DNA from: CAVTYH01 sp963738835
GTDB taxonomy: Bacteria; Planctomycetota; Planctomycetia; Pirellulales; JADZDJ01
Direction of reading: 5' to 3'
Assembly (NCBI GenBank): GCA_963738835.1
Contig: CAVTYH010000009.1
Location: forward strand, 310,001-374,000
DNA: 64,000 nucleotides
The number at the start of each line of letters is the position of its first letter. Position 1 is the first letter of the stretch. Under the pieces are notes generated by a model that ran no database searches, was not told the DNA's origin, and saw only the letters and a program-made list of their open reading frames with translations. This document shows, piece after piece, positions 42,925 through 52,855 of the stretch. The position numbers and the translations under genes were made by a program.

Positions 42925-43885
42925 CTATGCAGCCTGGCGCGATGCACGGTGCGGCGTCGGCTTGGCGGTATTTGAAATTCTGCTGAGAAACTCTCGGACT
43001 CGCCGCTCAATCGAATCTGCATCTAATCTGTGTTCGCGCATCAAGTACGCATGGCTGCCGCAACGCTCGGAAAATCGATCTTGGATGCCAATGGGGCAAA
43101 TCCAAGTCGGGCGCTTTTGCCGAGGAGATTTCTGTCACGGCAGAGCAGAGCCCACCGAAAATCGAATGTTCTTCGAGCACAACGACTGCCGCATGTCGTT
43201 GGCAAATCTCGACGATTCGATCGTCATCCAGCGGCTTCAACGATGGCACGCTCCACACGGAACTGCCGGCCCAATTCTCAGACACGACCAGCGCGGTTTT
43301 CACCATTGACCCTGTGGCCAACCAGGCGATCGTCTCATCGCCCTCACGAATTGCCAGTGACTGTCCCCACCGCATGCTGGGCGTGGCAGAATGCACATCG
43401 CCTAGGTCGGCCTTGCCTATCCGAAGGTAAACCGGACCGTCGGCAGCCAGCGCGAGCTGCATACACGCCGTCATTTCATGTCGATCGGCGGGCGAGAGGA
43501 TCTTCACGTTCGGCAGCGCGCGAAGTACGGCGATGTCTTCCGTGCACTGATGGCTTGCGCCAAGTTGTCCGTACACCACGCCGGTGCCGTCGCCGATGAA
43601 GACGACCGGCAAAGATTCGTAGCAGACGTCAATTTTGATTTGCTCCAGCACGCGAATTGGCACGAACGCGCTGAGCCCATAAACAATCGGCCGAAAGCTA
43701 CCTTTGGCCAAACCGGCCGCCACACCGACCATGTTTTGTTCGGCGACGCCGGCGTTGAGAAATTGATTCGGACAAACACGGCGGAATTCGTCGAACAGTG
43801 CATAACCGTGATCGCCGGTGAGCAGAATGATCCGAGAATCGGCCTGCGCCGCGGCGACGAGCGATTTTGAAAAGGCGTTTCGCAT
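42925..43885 (-). CDS. Transketolase-like protein, C-terminal (pyrimidine/C-domain) half (one frameshift)
   Basis: About 320 residues when joined. It is the second half of a split TPP-dependent transketolase: the catalytic-Glu region FLNAGVAEQNMVGVAAGLA, VVFIGDGTGVVYGQLGASHQ, and the C-domain (VWSVPSLKPLDDDRIVEI, VVVLEEHSIFGGL). The downstream frame continues DRFSERCGSHAYLMREHRLD and ends at 42925, the usual DRF-x-ExCGS-x-x-YLxxExGLD end of the family. The break is in a C run near 43098-43101, where one extra C shifts the frame. It pairs with the N-terminal half encoded immediately upstream and together they should make one active site. Its place inside a CDP-sugar operon suggests two-carbon transfer to a sugar. 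Confidence 0.87.
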
Positions 43886-43908
43886 GCTGTTGTGTCGTTG
43901 AAGTTCCG

Positions 43909-44712
43909 TCAGGCGGCGTTCAATTCTGCCAGCGCCGCTTGATAAGTTTCAGCCGTCAGCCGCGAGTAATGCCAGCGATTATCGCCGGCGATGAACGAGA
44001 CCCCGCAGCCTTTGACCGTATCGGCGACGAGTGCCTTCGGTTTCGTCGAACTGCTGCCGAGCAATTCTTGCAAGGCGTTCCGCAAGCCGCCTTGGTCATG
44101 CCCATCGGCTTCCAGGGTTTCAAAACCAAACGCCCGCAATTTGGCTGCCAGGCTTCCCAATCGCAAAACTTCATCAGTGGTGCCCATCGCCTGCAAACCA
44201 TTGGCATCAATGATGACAACGAGATTATTCAGATTGGCGTGGGCTGCGAACATCAGTGCTTCCCAAATGCTGCCCTCGTTACACTCGCCATCGCCGAGGA
44301 TGACAAAGCAGCGTTGGTTCGTGCCACGCCGCTTGGCAGCCAGTGCCAGCCCTGCTGCCACCGAGAGACCATGGCCAAGCGATCCGCAGGTTGCTTCCAC
44401 TCCGGGTACGTGGGCATCGGCCAGCCCTTTGAGTAACGTTCCATCTGCGAAATACTTTTGCAGATCGTCATCGCTGATCCAACCGATTTCATGCAGGCAG
44501 GCGTATTGGGCCATGATGCCGTGCCCCTTGCTCAGCACGAGATAATCACGATCCTGGCTGCAGGGATCGGTGGCATCGAACTCCAAGAACGATCGATATA
44601 GCACCGCCATGATTTCGACGATCGAAAATGCGCAGGCGATATGCACTGTGGAACCAGCATAGGCCATGTCCAAAATGGTGCGCCGCAGTTTCTGTGGGTT
44701 GAACAGGTGCAT
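43909..44712 (-). CDS. Transketolase-like protein, N-terminal (TPP-binding) half
   Basis: About 267 residues from the ATG at 44712. The TPP diphosphate motif is complete: GDGECNEGSIWEALMFAAHA followed by NNLVVIIDANG. KGHGIMAQYACLHEIGW, DAHVPGVEATCGSLGHGLSV and VADTVKGCGVSF are typical of the small split transketolases. It begins 3 bases after the glycosyltransferase stop and ends 24 bases before the C-terminal half, so the two are made together. Split transketolases in sugar-nucleotide operons are often of unknown substrate. Confidence 0.92.
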   Translation of the reverse strand: MHLFNPQKLRRTILDMAYAGSTVHIACAFSIVEIMAVLYRSFLEFDATDPCSQDRDYLVLSKGHGIMAQYACLHEIGWISDDDLQKYFADGTLLKGLADAHVPGVEATCGSLGHGLSVAAGLALAAKRRGTNQRCFVILGDGECNEGSIWEALMFAAHANLNNLVVIIDANGLQAMGTTDEVLRLGSLAAKLRAFGFETLEADGHDQGGLRNALQELLGSSSTKPKALVADTVKGCGVSFIAGDNRWHYSRLTAETYQAALAELNAA

Positions 44713-44714
44713 GA

Positions 44715-45776
44715 TCAGGCTGCTTTGCTCGGGAGGGCGGGAGATGTTTTGGACGATGAGCCATCCTTGGCCAAAGCATCGGCTGTTGCCGTGGGTGTTT
44801 GCTCGTCGCCGGCTGACGCTGCTGTCGGTGCAAAATTCAGCGAGTAGTCGATCAGCCAAAGTGGCCGTCGCTTACTCTCGGAAAATATTTTGCCGATGTA
44901 TTCGCCGAGAATTCCAATTCCCAGCGACATCACGCCCAAGTTCGTCAGCAGCAGCAGCAAGACCGTCGTGATTCCGCGTGGCGGATTGCTCGTGAACGAC
45001 ATGCACAAATAACTGGCTCCCAAGAGCACCGTCAGCCCGAGTACACCCACACCGAAGACGCTGAACAATCGCAGTGGCCGAACAGAAAAGTTGAACACAG
45101 CGTTGAACGTGTAGTCGATCAAATACAGCAGATTCACCGTCGAGGTGCCTTGCAAGCGCCCGCGTCGGACATAAGGGATGCCGGTCTGCTTAAAGCCAAG
45201 CCAGTGAATCATGCCACGCACATAGCGAGTCGTTTCCGAGAGTTGAGCAAATGCATCACGGACGCGGCGCGAAATCAGTCGGAAATCGCCGCTGTGCAGC
45301 GGCAGCTTTACTTCATCGCTCATCCACGTGATGAAACGCATGGCCAGCATCGTTGGAATAGTGCGCAGCGGTGATTCGCCAGTGCGTTTTTCACGCACGC
45401 CGTACACGACGTCGTATCCTTCTCGCCATTTCGCAATGAATTGTGGAATTAGCTCGGGCGGATCTTGCAAATCGGCATCGATCACCATGATGGCGTCGCC
45501 CTGGGCCGAGAGCATGCCCGCAGTAATCGAATTGTGGTAGCCGAAATTGCGGCTTAGTCGCAGATAACGCCAACGCAGATCGCGGGCGCAAACTTCCGCC
45601 ATAATTCGCTCGGTTGCATCCGCGCTGCCGTTATCGACGACGATGACCTCAAAAGGCATGCCGATGCCTTCCAGAATTTCGCTCAGTGCGGTGTACGTGG
45701 TCGGTAGCGCTTCCTGTTCGTTAAAGACCGGCACCACCAGACTAAATAGTTCGGTGGTGTTGTTCATGACAGGCAT
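44715..45776 (-). CDS. Membrane GT2 glycosyltransferase (GtrB/DPM1-like)
   Basis: 353 residues. A GT-A domain (FSLVVPVFNEQEALPTTY, FEVIVVDNGSADATERI, DXD in IDADLQDPPELIPQF, RRVRDAFAQL) is followed by two transmembrane helices (LFSVFGVGVLGLTVLLGASY, VLLLLLTNLGVMSLGIGILG) and a Ser/Ala/Thr-rich tail. This is the layout of undecaprenyl-phosphate glucosyltransferases such as GtrB/ArnC, which load a sugar on a lipid carrier for flipping. It is in the middle of the CDP-sugar operon. Start could also be Met4 (45767). Confidence 0.88.
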   Translation of the reverse strand: MPVMNNTTELFSLVVPVFNEQEALPTTYTALSEILEGIGMPFEVIVVDNGSADATERIMAEVCARDLRWRYLRLSRNFGYHNSITAGMLSAQGDAIMVIDADLQDPPELIPQFIAKWREGYDVVYGVREKRTGESPLRTIPTMLAMRFITWMSDEVKLPLHSGDFRLISRRVRDAFAQLSETTRYVRGMIHWLGFKQTGIPYVRRGRLQGTSTVNLLYLIDYTFNAVFNFSVRPLRLFSVFGVGVLGLTVLLGASYLCMSFTSNPPRGITTVLLLLLTNLGVMSLGIGILGEYIGKIFSESKRRPLWLIDYSLNFAPTAASAGDEQTPTATADALAKDGSSSKTSPALPSKAA

Positions 45777-45834
45777 CCTTTTCGATCCACCGACATTCAG
45801 GTTTGAGCGAGCGATTCAATTGATGACGGGCGTT

Positions 45835-46782
45835 TCACGCAGCGCATGTGACCGAATGGTTTACAAGCCTCGACCACGTTCGTTCAATGCCGGCCCGCAA
45901 ATTGTATCGTGGCCTCCAGCCTGTCAAACGACATGTTTCGGTGATGTCGGCCACCCAACTCGTTGGCTCATCCGATCGCATGGCCAGTGCGCCGAAGCAC
46001 GGCGTCAATGGAGACCTGCTAACCGCAACGATGGTCTCGACCATTTCGCGAACTGTGTGTGATTGTCCAGTTCCAGCGTGCAGCACATGACCTTGTGCTG
46101 CTCGGCAGTCGCCCGCAAGTTGCAACAGCTCTACGACATCATCAACGAACACAAAATCACGGGGCTGATGTCCGGACGTAATCTGCGGCGTTTCGCCACG
46201 CAGGCAGTTGGCCATGACCGACGGCACCAATCGCCGAGGGTCGTCGTCAGGACCATATGCCGAAAACACGCGCACAGTGGTGACAGGTCGGCCTCGCATC
46301 GCCTCTGCCTGACATATCAGCGTGGCAGCCGCCTTTGACACGGCGTAATCGTTCCGCGGCGCCAGCGTATCGGTTTCCCGCATCGGACCTGATTTGTGGC
46401 CGTATTCGGACGAACTGCCAACGTTCACGAGCGCCGCATAGTCGCAGCCTTCGAGCGCGGTCAGCAAATTGGCGGTCCCGAGCAAATTTGTCGCGAGAAT
46501 CTTTGATCGCTCTTGCTGATGGGCGTACCCGCCATGTGTGGACAGGTGATAAATCATTTCGGGCTGGGCAATCGTCACCGTGCGGCGGACAGACTGCAAA
46601 TCGAGCAGATCGGCAGCGTGCGGAGTAAACCGATGTAGCACGTCGGCTAAACGCCAAAGGTTCGATTGCGGCCGTAGCAACAAATGCACGTCGTGCCCCT
46701 GGGCGATTAACGCTTGCGCAAGCGCGGAGCCAATGAAGCCGCTGCCGCCGGTGATTAGCACGCGAATGGAGGTGTTCTTCAT
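45835..46782 (-). CDS. NAD(P)-dependent sugar-nucleotide reductase/epimerase (extended SDR)
   Basis: 315 residues with Rossmann motif ITGGSGFIGSALAQALIAQG, GSSSEYGHKS (catalytic Ser), YAVSK (Tyr-x3-Lys) and the family end RPRYNLRAGIERTW. In related loci a gene here reduces the 4-keto group of CDP-3,6-dideoxy-4-ketohexose (abequose/paratose synthase, RfbJ/RfbS type). The sequence fits but cannot separate that from a branched-sugar reductase. Eight bases after rfbG, so cotranscribed. Confidence 0.82.
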   Translation of the reverse strand: MKNTSIRVLITGGSGFIGSALAQALIAQGHDVHLLLRPQSNLWRLADVLHRFTPHAADLLDLQSVRRTVTIAQPEMIYHLSTHGGYAHQQERSKILATNLLGTANLLTALEGCDYAALVNVGSSSEYGHKSGPMRETDTLAPRNDYAVSKAAATLICQAEAMRGRPVTTVRVFSAYGPDDDPRRLVPSVMANCLRGETPQITSGHQPRDFVFVDDVVELLQLAGDCRAAQGHVLHAGTGQSHTVREMVETIVAVSRSPLTPCFGALAMRSDEPTSWVADITETCRLTGWRPRYNLRAGIERTWSRLVNHSVTCAA

Positions 46783-46789
46783 GGAAGTG

Positions 46790-47821
46790 CTACACCGCTA
46801 CTCGTTCTGAATAAATACTGCCAATACCGTCGGCTAATTCAGTCTGCGATTGGAAATACTCACGGTACCAGGCGATTGTCTCGCTCAATGCCTCGTCTAA
46901 GTCATACAGCGGCCGCCAGTTCAGCAACTCTCGCGACTTTGCCACCGACAGATACTGGTGCTTGATCTCGTTGGTTACTTCGTTCCGCACGTGCGGCGTT
47001 AAATCGCTACCCATCAAGTGCAGAATTCGTTCTACGAGTTGCAAAACCGAAAGCGGAGTCTCGGTTGAAAAGTTGAACGCCTGGCCCGCGATCTCCGGCC
47101 GCCGTGCCAGATTCTCTGCTAGATGCAAGTAGGCAGCGGCGCCGTCTTTCACATAAAAGTAATCGCGCAAATACGTGCCATCAGAGCGAATCACGGGACG
47201 CTGGCCATCGAGAACCGCGCGAATGGTTCCGGGCACCAATCGGCTCATGTTCAAATCGCCACCGCCGTAAAAATTGCCGCAGCGAGTGACGCACACACTC
47301 AAGCCGAAAGTTTGGTGATACGAAAGTGCGAGAATATCTGCACAGGCCTTGCTCGCATCGTACGGATAGCGCACCGCAAGCGGACTTTGCTCGGTGTAAG
47401 GTAGCATCGGTTGATCGCCATACGCTTTGTCTGACGAAGCGACAACCACCTCGGGCTGAGTGCCACAGCGGCGTGCCGCTTCCATCACGCACCAGGTACC
47501 TTTGATGTTCGTCTCGAATGTCGACAACGGACTACGGTTGGCCGTGCCCACAATTGTCTGTGCTGCTAGATGAATTACCGTTTGGATTTCATATTCATTG
47601 AGCGCCCGTTCCATCAGCGACGGATCTTCCACAGCGCCGTGAACAATATCGATCTGATCTACCAATCCCTCGCGCAATAACTTTGAGCCAGACACGTGAT
47701 CGCGAATTAAACCGACCACGCCGGCGCCGCGATCCAGAAGCATTTTCACGGTCTGCGACCCAACGAGGCCCGTGCAGCCGGTGACAAACACGCGACGGTT
47801 GTCCCAAAAACTCTCAGGCAT
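46790..47821 (-). CDS. rfbG: CDP-glucose 4,6-dehydratase
   Basis: 343 residues, normal length. It converts CDP-glucose to CDP-4-keto-6-deoxyglucose using bound NAD. Motifs: VFVTGCTGLVGSQTVKMLL (Rossmann), VIHLAAQTIVGTANRSPLST, ASSDKAYGD (catalytic T/S-D-K region), YPYDASKACADILALSY (Tyr-x3-Lys), RCGNFYGGGDLNMSRLVPGT. These are RfbG rather than RmlB/GMD signatures. Flanked by rfbF upstream and the SDR gene downstream with short gaps. Confidence 0.94.
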   Translation of the reverse strand: MPESFWDNRRVFVTGCTGLVGSQTVKMLLDRGAGVVGLIRDHVSGSKLLREGLVDQIDIVHGAVEDPSLMERALNEYEIQTVIHLAAQTIVGTANRSPLSTFETNIKGTWCVMEAARRCGTQPEVVVASSDKAYGDQPMLPYTEQSPLAVRYPYDASKACADILALSYHQTFGLSVCVTRCGNFYGGGDLNMSRLVPGTIRAVLDGQRPVIRSDGTYLRDYFYVKDGAAAYLHLAENLARRPEIAGQAFNFSTETPLSVLQLVERILHLMGSDLTPHVRNEVTNEIKHQYLSVAKSRELLNWRPLYDLDEALSETIAWYREYFQSQTELADGIGSIYSERVAV

Positions 47822-47865
47822 GAGGTTCCCTTGCCATTGTTATTCGAGGTCGGAGTACCAAGAAA

Positions 47866-48684
47866 TTATGCAGCTGCCCGCAATCGCTGATTGTCGAGAA
47901 CTGTCCAAAGAGGATTTCCCGCGTCCCACAATTCATTGAGATATTGAAAGTCGCGGCTGTTATCCATGCAGCGCCAAAATCCTTCGTGGCGAAAAGTCAT
48001 CAGTTCGCCGTCGCGCGCCAAGTTCATCAGCGGGTCTTGTTCAAAGACCAACGTTGGGTCATCTTCCAGCCGATCAAAGATGTGTCGATGGAAGGCCATG
48101 AATCCGCCGCTGATGCGGCCACTCGACTGATGCGGCTTTTCGCAGAACTCGACAACACTGTCGCCATCGAGTGTCAGTTCGCCGAAACGTCCGGGCGGTG
48201 GCACCGACGTAATGGTTCCTGTTTTTCCGTGCCAGAGGTGGTAGTACCACAAATCAGATAAATTGATATTCGCCAAACCGTCGCCATAAGTCAGCAGGAA
48301 ATTGTCGCCCTCGATGTACTTCTCGATCCGCTTGACGCGACAGCCGGTCATGGTGTTAAGGCCGGTTTCGGCCAGCGTGATTTCCCAATTCTCGGCAATG
48401 TCCGGGCCGTGGACTGCTATATCGTCGGGATTTTGCAAGTTCACCGTCAGATCGCAATTTGACAGCAGATAATCAAGAAAGAACCGTTTGATAGTCCAGC
48501 CTTTGTATCCGAGGCACAACACGAAACGGCGAAAGCCAAAACGTGCATATTGATCCATGATGTGCCAGAGAATTGGCCGGCCACCGATAGGAATCATCGC
48601 CTTGGGAATGTCATCGGCCACATCGCGAATGCGCGTGCCGAAGCCACCGCAGAGAATTACAACTTGCGCGTTGCGAGCGAGCAT
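47866..48684 (-). CDS. rfbF: Glucose-1-phosphate cytidylyltransferase
   Basis: About 272 residues from ATG 48684; the upstream in-frame extension (to 48777) has no family match. It makes CDP-glucose from CTP and glucose-1-phosphate. The nucleotidyltransferase signature VVILCGGFGTRIRDVADDIP with KAMIPIGGRPILWHIM, YGDGLANINLSDLW and GRFGELTLDGDSVVEFCEKP fit RfbF closely. First gene of the CDP-sugar operon rfbF-rfbG-SDR-GT2-tktN-tktC-rfbH-GT-C. Confidence 0.94.
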   Translation of the reverse strand: MLARNAQVVILCGGFGTRIRDVADDIPKAMIPIGGRPILWHIMDQYARFGFRRFVLCLGYKGWTIKRFFLDYLLSNCDLTVNLQNPDDIAVHGPDIAENWEITLAETGLNTMTGCRVKRIEKYIEGDNFLLTYGDGLANINLSDLWYYHLWHGKTGTITSVPPPGRFGELTLDGDSVVEFCEKPHQSSGRISGGFMAFHRHIFDRLEDDPTLVFEQDPLMNLARDGELMTFRHEGFWRCMDNSRDFQYLNELWDAGNPLWTVLDNQRLRAAA

Positions 48685-48863
48685 GGCCTGGGTCCTTGGC
48701 CTTCGATTGCCGTATCCGTGGCGGGCGGCCGGCTGTGCGGAGCAGAGGGCCGACAAATGGGACCGATAGGTTCGCAAACTACAGCGACTGCTGTCAAGCC
48801 CAATTGATTGCTGCTGAGAGCGGGCGTTTTATCCGTGAAGTGGCGTATTTTCTCAGCTTGATT

Positions 48864-49586
48864 TCAACTTCGCAGACCCAAACCCAGCATGACAACGGGG
48901 CGAAGCATGTCCCACCAGCCGACAACCGGCTTCATCTTCGTGTTCCCCAACTTTCGCGGGGGATAGATTTTCGTGCAAGGCACTTCACAATGGCGATAAC
49001 CAAGCTTGATCATCTTGTATAGCACGTAGACCTCAAGCCCATAGCCATCGAGCCAACCTTGATCGAGGTTTATCCGCGGGTCGTCGAGGCAATTCAAGCG
49101 GATTGCGCGGAAACCATTTGTCGATTCCGTCAGTCGCTTGCCGCACGCCATGCTCAGCAGCCTCGGATGCAAACGTGTGGCGACTTTTCGGTAACGAGGC
49201 ATGTCGCCGCCATACGCTCCACCCGCCAAATATCGCGAGCCGACGACCAGATCAGCAGACTCGGCGACAATCGGATCGAGCAGAACCGGAATTTCCTTCG
49301 GCTCGTCCTTATTATTGCCTGCCATGATGACGGCAATGTCGAACCCTTCCCGGCGTGCATATTTAAGTCCTTCACGGAGCGCATAGCCAACTCCATACAC
49401 TTTTCCCAGCGAAAGAATCTTTGCACCGGCTTGTTTTGCCGCTTGGCAGGTTAGGTCGGTCGATCCATCATCGACCACCAGAATCTCGTCCGCGATTTCG
49501 CGCGGCACCCGCGTGACTGCCAGGCCGATCTTGGCGGCCTCGTTGTAGGCCGGGGCAATCACAATTATGCGGCTGCCTTTGTACAT
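48864..49586 (-). CDS. GT2 family glycosyltransferase (DPM1-like, no membrane helices)
   Basis: 240 residues. IIVIAPAYNEAAKIGLAVTR, EILVVDDGSTDLTCQAAKQA, AVIMAGNNKDEPKEIPVLLD (the acidic N-x-x-D site in place of the usual D-x-D), STNGFRAIRLN and YKMIKLGYRHCEVPCTKIYP. This is the polyprenyl-phosphate sugar transferase branch common in surface glycan loci. It is 180 bases upstream of rfbF on the same strand and may share the operon. Confidence 0.87.
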   Translation of the reverse strand: MYKGSRIIVIAPAYNEAAKIGLAVTRVPREIADEILVVDDGSTDLTCQAAKQAGAKILSLGKVYGVGYALREGLKYARREGFDIAVIMAGNNKDEPKEIPVLLDPIVAESADLVVGSRYLAGGAYGGDMPRYRKVATRLHPRLLSMACGKRLTESTNGFRAIRLNCLDDPRINLDQGWLDGYGLEVYVLYKMIKLGYRHCEVPCTKIYPPRKLGNTKMKPVVGWWDMLRPVVMLGLGLRS

Positions 49587-49637
49587 CGATAATTCATTCT
49601 CGTAAGGGGAAAACCGCTACCAAGCTCTGAACTGCGG

Positions 49638-51032
49638 CTATTGAATCTTCTCGAAATTCCTTCGATTCGACGCACCTACAATACCTCCACCGAGATCTAA
49701 ATCGGTATAGGTGTCGAAGCCATTGCCGCCACCGACGAATTTTCTATTGGTGATGGTTACGTTTTGCTCCGAAAAGCTGTCAGCGCCGTCGTCGAGCGTC
49801 ACGAACAACCCGCGTGAGTGCAGATCATTGAGTGTGACAGTGTCGTTCCCGGCGCCGGTGTCGATGGTGCTCGCCGCGCCGACGGTTACAATGCTCAAGT
49901 TGACCGTGTCGGCCCCAGGCCCAGTTTTGATGGTGAGACCGTTGGCGACAGTTACAGTCGTCAACGAAAACTGGTCGATGCCAATTCCTCTTCCCCCTGC
50001 GATGATTAGCGAGACTGCGGAAACCTTATTCAAGGTTACGGTGTCATTTCCGGCAGCAACACCGATGCTCTCGCCCTGCCCCAATTCAATGTCGATGCCA
50101 CGGCCAGATACGCTATCAAACATAACCGAATCGTTGCCTGCGTCGGCACGAATGCTTGTGAAATGCGCGACGGTCATGTCGGCGGCCGATAAAACGTTAT
50201 CGCCGGGCCCTAGCGCTGCACTCAGCCAACCGATGCCAACCGTATCGAGCGTCACGGCGTTGTTTCCGAAACTGGTTATGATATTGGCATTGCTCTTAAC
50301 GATGCTGTGGGTAAGCGACACCTGATCGTTGCCCACACCGGAAGAAATATTCAGCATGTTGGTGGTGATGTTGTCCATACTGAGCAGTATGCTTCCGGTG
50401 TCGCTGATATTTAGCGCATGAATGACGGTGACGTCTTTGAGAGTTACTGTGTCAGCACCGTCGGTGCCGGTGATCGAGAGATTCGGCCCCAGAGGCCCAT
50501 GCAGCTCTGTATTTTGCACGATGATTGTGTCATCTCCGCCCTGCCCGTTAATCGCCAAGCCGCCCCAAATCTGCACGGCACCCAGCAATCCGTTGACGGT
50601 GGAATCGGCCTGTCCGCTGCTATTGTCGAACTGCCCCACGCCGATGAAATCGGTGCCGTCACTGGTGTTGATGTTAACCGACCCGGAAAGTGCCATGCTG
50701 GTAAGGACCACGCAGTCGTTGCCCTCGTTGGTGCCAATGTGCCCATCATTCAAGTTGATGTTGATGCTAGTGATGCCGGTAAAGAATTTCCTGGTCTGCC
50801 CGTTAATGGTCGTGGGCAATGGCGACTGGTTAATTCCGTTAACGCCCTGGTTGAGTCCGATGACTTCAATCACGCCATTAGACGATTCGGTAACCGCCAC
50901 GCCGTTATACGCGGCATCGCCTCTCAGGGTTAGCACATGATTGACGACTGTGGCCGTAATGTTGCCGTCCAGCATCTGACGACTTTCCAAAGTTTCAAAG
51001 CGAAATCTTGTTCGAAGTTGTTTCCGTATCAT
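49638..51032 (-). CDS. LEPR-XLL-type protein with beta-roll/RTX-like repeats
   Basis: About 464 residues. The ATG at 51032 puts the motif FRFETLESRQMLDG within 25 residues of the start, as usual for LEPR-XLL proteins; a longer frame begins at 51113. The body consists of about 20 strands of the form xDTVTLxxVxxxxL (GTDGADTVTLKDVTVIHALN, GAGNDTVTLNDLHSRGLFV, GPGADTVNLSIVTV), a parallel beta-helix or RTX-like roll that probably binds calcium. No catalytic domain. It sits beside the glycan operon and is read in the same direction. Confidence 0.72.
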   Translation of the reverse strand: MIRKQLRTRFRFETLESRQMLDGNITATVVNHVLTLRGDAAYNGVAVTESSNGVIEVIGLNQGVNGINQSPLPTTINGQTRKFFTGITSININLNDGHIGTNEGNDCVVLTSMALSGSVNINTSDGTDFIGVGQFDNSSGQADSTVNGLLGAVQIWGGLAINGQGGDDTIIVQNTELHGPLGPNLSITGTDGADTVTLKDVTVIHALNISDTGSILLSMDNITTNMLNISSGVGNDQVSLTHSIVKSNANIITSFGNNAVTLDTVGIGWLSAALGPGDNVLSAADMTVAHFTSIRADAGNDSVMFDSVSGRGIDIELGQGESIGVAAGNDTVTLNKVSAVSLIIAGGRGIGIDQFSLTTVTVANGLTIKTGPGADTVNLSIVTVGAASTIDTGAGNDTVTLNDLHSRGLFVTLDDGADSFSEQNVTITNRKFVGGGNGFDTYTDLDLGGGIVGASNRRNFEKIQ

Positions 51033-51754
51033 AAGAGCTGTTCCGTGCTTCTTAGCAACAAAGAGAAAGATGACGAATGACAACGCATTGCGCGAGACTG
51101 CGCGTGAACCCATTCCAAGAGCATCACAGCGCCAAGCCCAATGACACCGCTGATAGTGTAAGTATGTTCACATTCGGATTGATGAACTTAAATTCGCTAA
51201 AACCGCGACTTCGCCGTAATTGCAAATGCGTTTCAGATGGCGAAGTCACGCATGGCCTGCGAGGTAAGTATCAAATCGGAAAACCTGTCGCAAGATCGTC
51301 AATCCGGCAGAATCGCAGCAGCCGGCGCAACTCAAGTTGCAGAACAGGGTTCGCGATAGCGGGTCTTCCGACACTCGCGCGCCCTGGATCCATTCTGCGG
51401 AACGGTACCACATGCTGGTTTTCCAGCGAACTGGCCTTGTCAGCCTCAGCGATGTGCAGTATTTACTCTCCCCTTCGGGCGACCGTTGCACGGGCACTTT
51501 GTGCTTGCGAACGGCTTCGGTCTTGTCTTGCGCCCTGAGGAACGAGCCGGTCTGTTCTGGACTGGGTAGTCTTGCCTGCAAGAATCTTGTCTGTTTTTCA
51601 CTGTTCGGCATGTAGCGTTTTTTCTTCGGGATGCGTGCTCGATGTTTGCACTTGGGTTCTGACTGGCTGCTCAGGGAAATTGTCCCTAAACGATCAGCAT
51701 GAAATCAGGGCTAGACAACGGCATCAACATGATCGATCAAAGGAGTGATCGTAC
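51033..51754. other. Divergent intergenic region
   Basis: About 720 bases between the leftward LEPR-XLL gene and the rightward dehydrogenase. Short ORFs on both strands (for instance 51246-51611 minus) have no recognisable domain. It should contain promoters for both units, but I could not pick them out and see no tRNA or repeat array. Confidence 0.4.
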
Positions 51755-52808
51755 ATGCTGCAAGTGAATTGCATTGGCCTGGGCAGTTGGGGGCCGAACA
51801 TCGTCCGATCGCTCTCCGCCAGCCAGCGGGCGCGAATCGGCGTGGTTTGCGACCTTGCCCAAGACCGATTGGAACTGGTGCGACGCAACATTTCGCCGTC
51901 AATCGGCACCAGCACCGATCCCTGGGCCACCGCCGCCGACCCGGCTGCACAAGCCGTGATGCATCTCCACTCCCACCAGCACGCATTACGAATTGGCCAA
52001 ACTCGCCATTGAGGCGGGCAAACATGTATTGGTTGAAAAACCGCTGGCCCGCACGGTCGGTGAATGCGACGAGCTGATCGAATTGGCCCGCGAACATGGC
52101 GTGCATCTGTGCGTCGGCCACATTTTTTTATTCAACAACGGAATCCGCCACGTCAAAAAGTTGATTGATGCCGGAGAACTCGGCGAGATTCGCTATGTGT
52201 TCTCATCGCGCACCAACTCGGGTCCCGTGCGGAGCGATGTGAACGCCTTGTGGGACCTGGGCGCGCACGACATCAGTATTTTCAACTACTGGCTGCAGGC
52301 CGATCCGGTTCAGGTCACCGCCTTTGGCACATCGTTTTTGAATCCCGAAGTCGAAGATGTGGTCGTCGCCAACTTCGTCTATCCCAACAGCGTGATGGCC
52401 AGCGTGCATGCTTCGTGGCTCAGTCCGCAAAAAGTGCGTGAGATCAGCGTGGTGGGCACGCGCAAGATGCTGGTCTGGAACGACATGGATTTGAACGAAC
52501 CAGTGCGAATTTACGATAAGTCAGTCGATGTCAGACAGGCGCAGACCTACAACGACACGTTTGCGGCTTTCCGGATGCAAGTGCGATCCGGAGCGGTCGT
52601 AATTCCCGTTGTGCCCAGCGGCCCGCCGTTGGATGCCGAATGCCATCATTTCCTCGATTGCGTCGAAGGCAAAGCTCAACCGATTAACGATGGTCAGTGC
52701 GGTTTGCGGGTCGTACAAGCGTTGGAGGCGGCTCAGCGTTCGATGTCATCGCGATCCATGCTTTCAAAGGTGCGGAGCGATCCTTATACAATTCTGCGTG
52801 CCGCGTGA
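51755..52808 (+). CDS. Gfo/Idh/MocA-type sugar-nucleotide dehydrogenase (one frameshift)
   Basis: About 351 residues when joined near 51970 (one extra C). Rossmann start VNCIGLGSWGPNIVRSL, then STPTSTHYELAKLAIEAGKH in the second frame, and the family signature VLVEKPLARTVGECDEL with the catalytic Lys of EKP, then DLGAHDISIFNYWL. Followed at once by an aminotransferase and a hexapeptide acetyltransferase, it fits the WbpB/WlbA type that oxidises C3 of UDP-GlcNAcA, though other substrates are possible. Confidence 0.83.
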
Positions 52809-52855
52809 CAAACTCGACCGGTGCCGATCACGATATAAAAACCGACGCCTGAATC

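Noticed and set aside
43909..44712. Naming the transketolase halves dxs or tktA
   Set aside because: The split form and operon context do not match housekeeping DXS or transketolase, so no symbol is given.
50422..50940. Plus-strand ORF of 172 codons over the LEPR-XLL gene
   Set aside because: Shadow of the repeat gene on the other strand.
51246..51611. Minus-strand 121-codon ORF with several Cys
   Set aside because: No recognisable fold, no good start context; lies in a divergent promoter region.
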